DNA from: Deltaproteobacteria bacterium
Lineage (GTDB): Bacteria; Desulfobacterota; Desulfobaccia; Desulfobaccales; 0-14-0-80-60-11
DNA: 6,554 nucleotides
Direction: 5' to 3'
Assembly (NCBI GenBank): GCA_016874945.1
Contig: VGSO01000169.1
Span: 1-6,554, forward strand
In this document: positions 5,218 through 6,554 of the stretch, one piece after another
Numbering within the stretch: position 1 is the stretch's first letter
Layout of the letters: every line of letters starts with the position of its first letter
Notes under the pieces: model-generated
The model's database searches: none
Told to the model about the DNA's origin: nothing
Seen by the model: only the letters and a program-made list of their open reading frames with translations
Translations under genes and position numbers: made by a program

Positions 5218-5823
5218 GTGGAAGGAGAGATCTTCGTCATCACCGCGCCTTCGGGAACGGGAAAGACGACCCTGCTCAAATCCTTGCTGGCCGGGGACTC
5301 GCGGCTGCAATTCTCCATATCTTACACCACCCGCCCGCCCCGGCGCGGGGAAGTCCACGGCAAAGATTACTTCTTTGTCACCCCCGGGGAGTTTGACGGC
5401 CTGAAAGCCCGGGGCGCCCTGGTGGAGTGGGTGGAGCAGTTTGGCTACGCCTACGGCACCTCCCGGGATTGGGTTAAAGAGACCCTGGCCCGGGGCGTGG
5501 ACCTGGTCTTCGACCTGGACCCCCGGGGCGCCCGGGCTATTAAAGAGGATTTCCCCCACGCCACCCTGATTTTCATCCTGCCGCCTCACCGCCGCGCCCT
5601 GGAAGAGCGTTTGCAGGGCCGGGGGGATTTGAGTCCCGAGGAGATGGCCCGCCGCCTCCGGCAGGGCCGGGAGGAACTGGAGGAGGTCCACTGGTATGAC
5701 TTCCTGGTGGTCAATGACCACCTTAAAGAGGCCCTAAAAGAACTGCGGGCCATTGTCACCGCGGCCCGCTGCCGGGCCTCCCGCCGCTGGCCCCCCCTGG
5801 CCCCCCGGTTTCTGGGGGATTAG
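5218..5823 (+). CDS. gmk: Guanylate kinase
   Basis: A 201-aa cytosolic enzyme that phosphorylates GMP (and dGMP) to GDP with ATP, essential for GTP supply. The P-loop is APSGTGKTT (10-18). The GMP-binding segment is SYTTRPPRRGE (35-45), followed by DYFFV (50-54), then EWVEQFGYAYGTSR with the E-x-x-E and YGTSR elements, FILPP and the lid-like RLQGRGD region. Length is normal. The start is GTG at 5218, with AGAAGG 8 nt upstream inside the end of remA; the preceding codon is the remA stop, so the genes are translationally linked. One oddity: the family's D-x-QGA motif reads DPRGA here, a Gln-to-Arg change. All other core positions I can check are present, so the enzyme is probably active. The last 20 or so residues are Arg/Pro-rich and not part of the conserved fold. 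Confidence 0.95.
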   Translation: MEGEIFVITAPSGTGKTTLLKSLLAGDSRLQFSISYTTRPPRRGEVHGKDYFFVTPGEFDGLKARGALVEWVEQFGYAYGTSRDWVKETLARGVDLVFDLDPRGARAIKEDFPHATLIFILPPHRRALEERLQGRGDLSPEEMARRLRQGREELEEVHWYDFLVVNDHLKEALKELRAIVTAARCRASRRWPPLAPRFLGD

Positions 5824-5938
5824 CGGCCGGTTGCCGGTCATTAAACCTAGCCAAAAATATTTGAAATTTTGAATCCTTAAAATTTGTACTCCATGAGTCG
5901 CCTATCCGATAATCTTGTCCGGCCCAAATCAAGAACCC

Positions 5939-5945
5939 GGAGGAG
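5939..5945 (+). promoter_or_regulatory. Strong Shine-Dalgarno site for the 61-aa gene
   Basis: GGAGGAG lies 7 nt before the ATG at 5953, close to the ideal site and spacing. It is better than the sites of any other gene in the window, and it decides the start at 5953 against the in-frame ATG at 5884. Confidence 0.6.
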
Positions 5946-5952
5946 ACGACCC

Positions 5953-6138
5953 ATGGACCTTCTGCTGGTATTGGTATACCGAGGTTTCGATGGCATGGTC
6001 ATTAATGGATGCCTGTCTGCCTTAACTCGACCGGAAAACGTCGTATATTGCTTACGGGAAGCGCTGGGCATCAGCCCCATCACCAAAGAGGCCTTGGCCT
6101 CCAAAACCCTGGTCTATCAGGAATGGGTCGAATCCTAG
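5953..6138 (+). CDS. Hypothetical small protein (61 aa)
   Basis: I do not recognise this protein. It starts MDLLLVLVYRGFDGMVINGC, with a mildly hydrophobic N-terminus that is too short and too interrupted for a clear membrane segment or signal peptide. It then continues with a predicted helix around ENVVYCLREALG (about 28-39) and ends KTLVYQEWVES. The main support is the near-ideal Shine-Dalgarno site. It begins 129 bp after gmk across an AT-rich spacer, so it may or may not belong to that operon. Codon use is less GC-rich than in gmk and yicC, which suggests a different history or a gene under weak constraint. It bears no resemblance to RpoZ, which often follows gmk. It may be a real small protein or a chance frame. 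Confidence 0.5.
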   Translation: MDLLLVLVYRGFDGMVINGCLSALTRPENVVYCLREALGISPITKEALASKTLVYQEWVES

Positions 6139-6197
6139 GCGCGGCATCAGTTTATCCCTATTCAGTGGGCCGAAAAAGGTATTGAGTATAAATTTTC

Positions 6198-6226
6198 TTG
6201 ACAATTTAATAAAGTCTTTTTACAAT
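6198..6226 (+). promoter_or_regulatory. Near-consensus sigma70 promoter with no obvious gene
   Basis: TTGACA (6198-6203, perfect) is followed by exactly 17 nt of AT-rich sequence and TACAAT (6221-6226, 5 of 6). It is the best promoter-like sequence in the window, with a predicted start near 6233. No convincing coding frame follows in the remaining 320 bases, so it drives either an untranslated RNA or a gene beyond the window. Confidence 0.65.
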
Positions 6227-6232
6227 CGCTTG

Positions 6233-6435
6233 TGATTATGTATCAACTGTTCTCTCCCTGGAAGGTTTCTTAGCAGGTCCAAATAACGGCGCGCCACGCG
6301 TTTAGGCCCCCGAATAGGCGGACGGGGACGGATCAATCTCTTTGGATGGGGACCCCTCCATCACCACATCTCACCGATGCATTCTCATTCCCAAGGAGCC
6401 TCTGGCAAAATTCATTTTGAGGCTGCGATTTTCCC
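6233..6435 (+). ncRNA. Candidate small RNA downstream of the orphan promoter
   Basis: This is a non-coding stretch starting at the predicted transcription start. It has several possible stems: CCCCG with CGGGG around 6310-6330, GATGG with CCATC around 6344-6362, and AGCCTC (6397-6402) with GAGGCT (6419-6424), the last followed by GCGATTTT, which is only a weak terminator-like end. I compared it by eye with 6S RNA, tmRNA, RNase P and SRP RNA and saw no clear match. Both the existence of the RNA and its 3' end are inferred. Confidence 0.25.
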
Positions 6436-6467
6436 ATGTTGCTTAAAGAAATATCCAGTAGCACATC

Positions 6468-6482
6468 GCGGCCTTTTGCCGC
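6468..6482. repeat. Small palindrome GCGGC-CTTTT-GCCGC
   Basis: A perfect 5-bp stem with a 5-nt loop, in the gene-free right end of the window. It resembles the other short palindromes in design. It is too weak to call a terminator. Confidence 0.4.
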
Positions 6483-6500
6483 AACCAAATGATATTATTT

Positions 6501-6554
6501 CTCGCCAAGGCGCAAAGGGCGCAAAGGAAAAATGCAGGGTGGGCACTGCCCACC
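6501..6554. repeat. Dispersed-repeat-like sequence at the window end
   Basis: GGCGCAAAG occurs twice in direct tandem (6509-6517 and 6518-6526) after a related CTCGCCAAG. This is a CGC-AAAG phrase that I remember from intergenic repeats of many environmental genomes. The window then ends in the palindrome GGTGGGCA-C-TGCCCACC (6538-6554). The element may continue past the edge. Confidence 0.55.

Noticed and set aside
4837..5721. 294-codon minus-strand open frame opposite remA and gmk
   Set aside because: Antisense shadow of two well-supported genes; its end also translates the heptamer arrays into a Phe/Val/Cys-rich run.
5877..6104. 75-codon minus-strand ORF opposite the 61-aa gene
   Set aside because: The + strand frame has a near-ideal ribosome site and this one has no comparable support.
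6238..6273. 11-codon ORF just after the orphan promoter, possible leader peptide
   Set aside because: No Shine-Dalgarno site, no run of a regulatory amino acid and no clear attenuator after it.
6233..6435. 6S RNA, tmRNA or SRP RNA
   Set aside because: None of the conserved sequence blocks or end-to-end pairing of these RNAs could be found by eye.
1..6554. tRNA or rRNA genes
   Set aside because: No T-loop GGTTCGAATCC-type block in a cloverleaf context and no rRNA signature was seen on either strand.

Overview
The window reads like the chromosome of a GC-rich Desulfobacterota-type (deltaproteobacterial) organism. The main evidence is the gene string DUF4416 - yicC - remA/DUF370 - gmk on the + strand, an order I associate with that group, together with a GC-rich queE. 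This taxonomic guess rests on gene order and codon use only.

Layout. Bases 1-230 hold the C-terminal end of an IS256/mutator-type transposase cut by the window edge. Bases 324-1660 hold a two-gene, minus-strand operon that is visibly AT-richer than the rest: an unrecognised tail-anchored protein (881-1660), then a small protein ending in a CFI-box C-terminal domain (324-872). A strong 14-bp hairpin and a plausible extended -10 promoter lie upstream of this pair. An AT-rich spacer follows, then queE on the minus strand (2024-2665). The 654-bp divergent gap 2666-3319 holds no gene. It is packed with short-loop palindromes (about nine between 2680 and 3033), then a candidate sigma70 promoter, a further hairpin and a heptamer array that runs up to the next start codon.

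The + strand housekeeping operon comes next: a DUF4416 protein (3320-3859), yicC (3856-4743, ATGA overlap), remA/DUF370 (4936-5217) and gmk (5218-5823, directly abutting). The yicC-remA spacer carries two heptamer arrays of the same unit in opposite orientation. After gmk there is a 61-aa ORF of unknown function with a very good Shine-Dalgarno site (5953-6138), not the rpoZ often found there. A near-consensus sigma70 promoter at 6198-6226 has no obvious gene after it, and the window ends in dispersed-repeat-like sequence (6468-6554).

Working together: YicC (endoribonuclease family), RemA/DUF370 (DNA-binding regulator family) and Gmk (GMP to GDP) look co-transcribed with DUF4416, which fits a growth or nucleotide-linked housekeeping operon. 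QueE acts in 7-deazaguanine/queuosine synthesis and is unrelated to it. The CFI-box pair beside a transposase is the accessory, probably transferred part, and it is the best candidate here for an undescribed system. No functional claim for it can be made from sequence alone.
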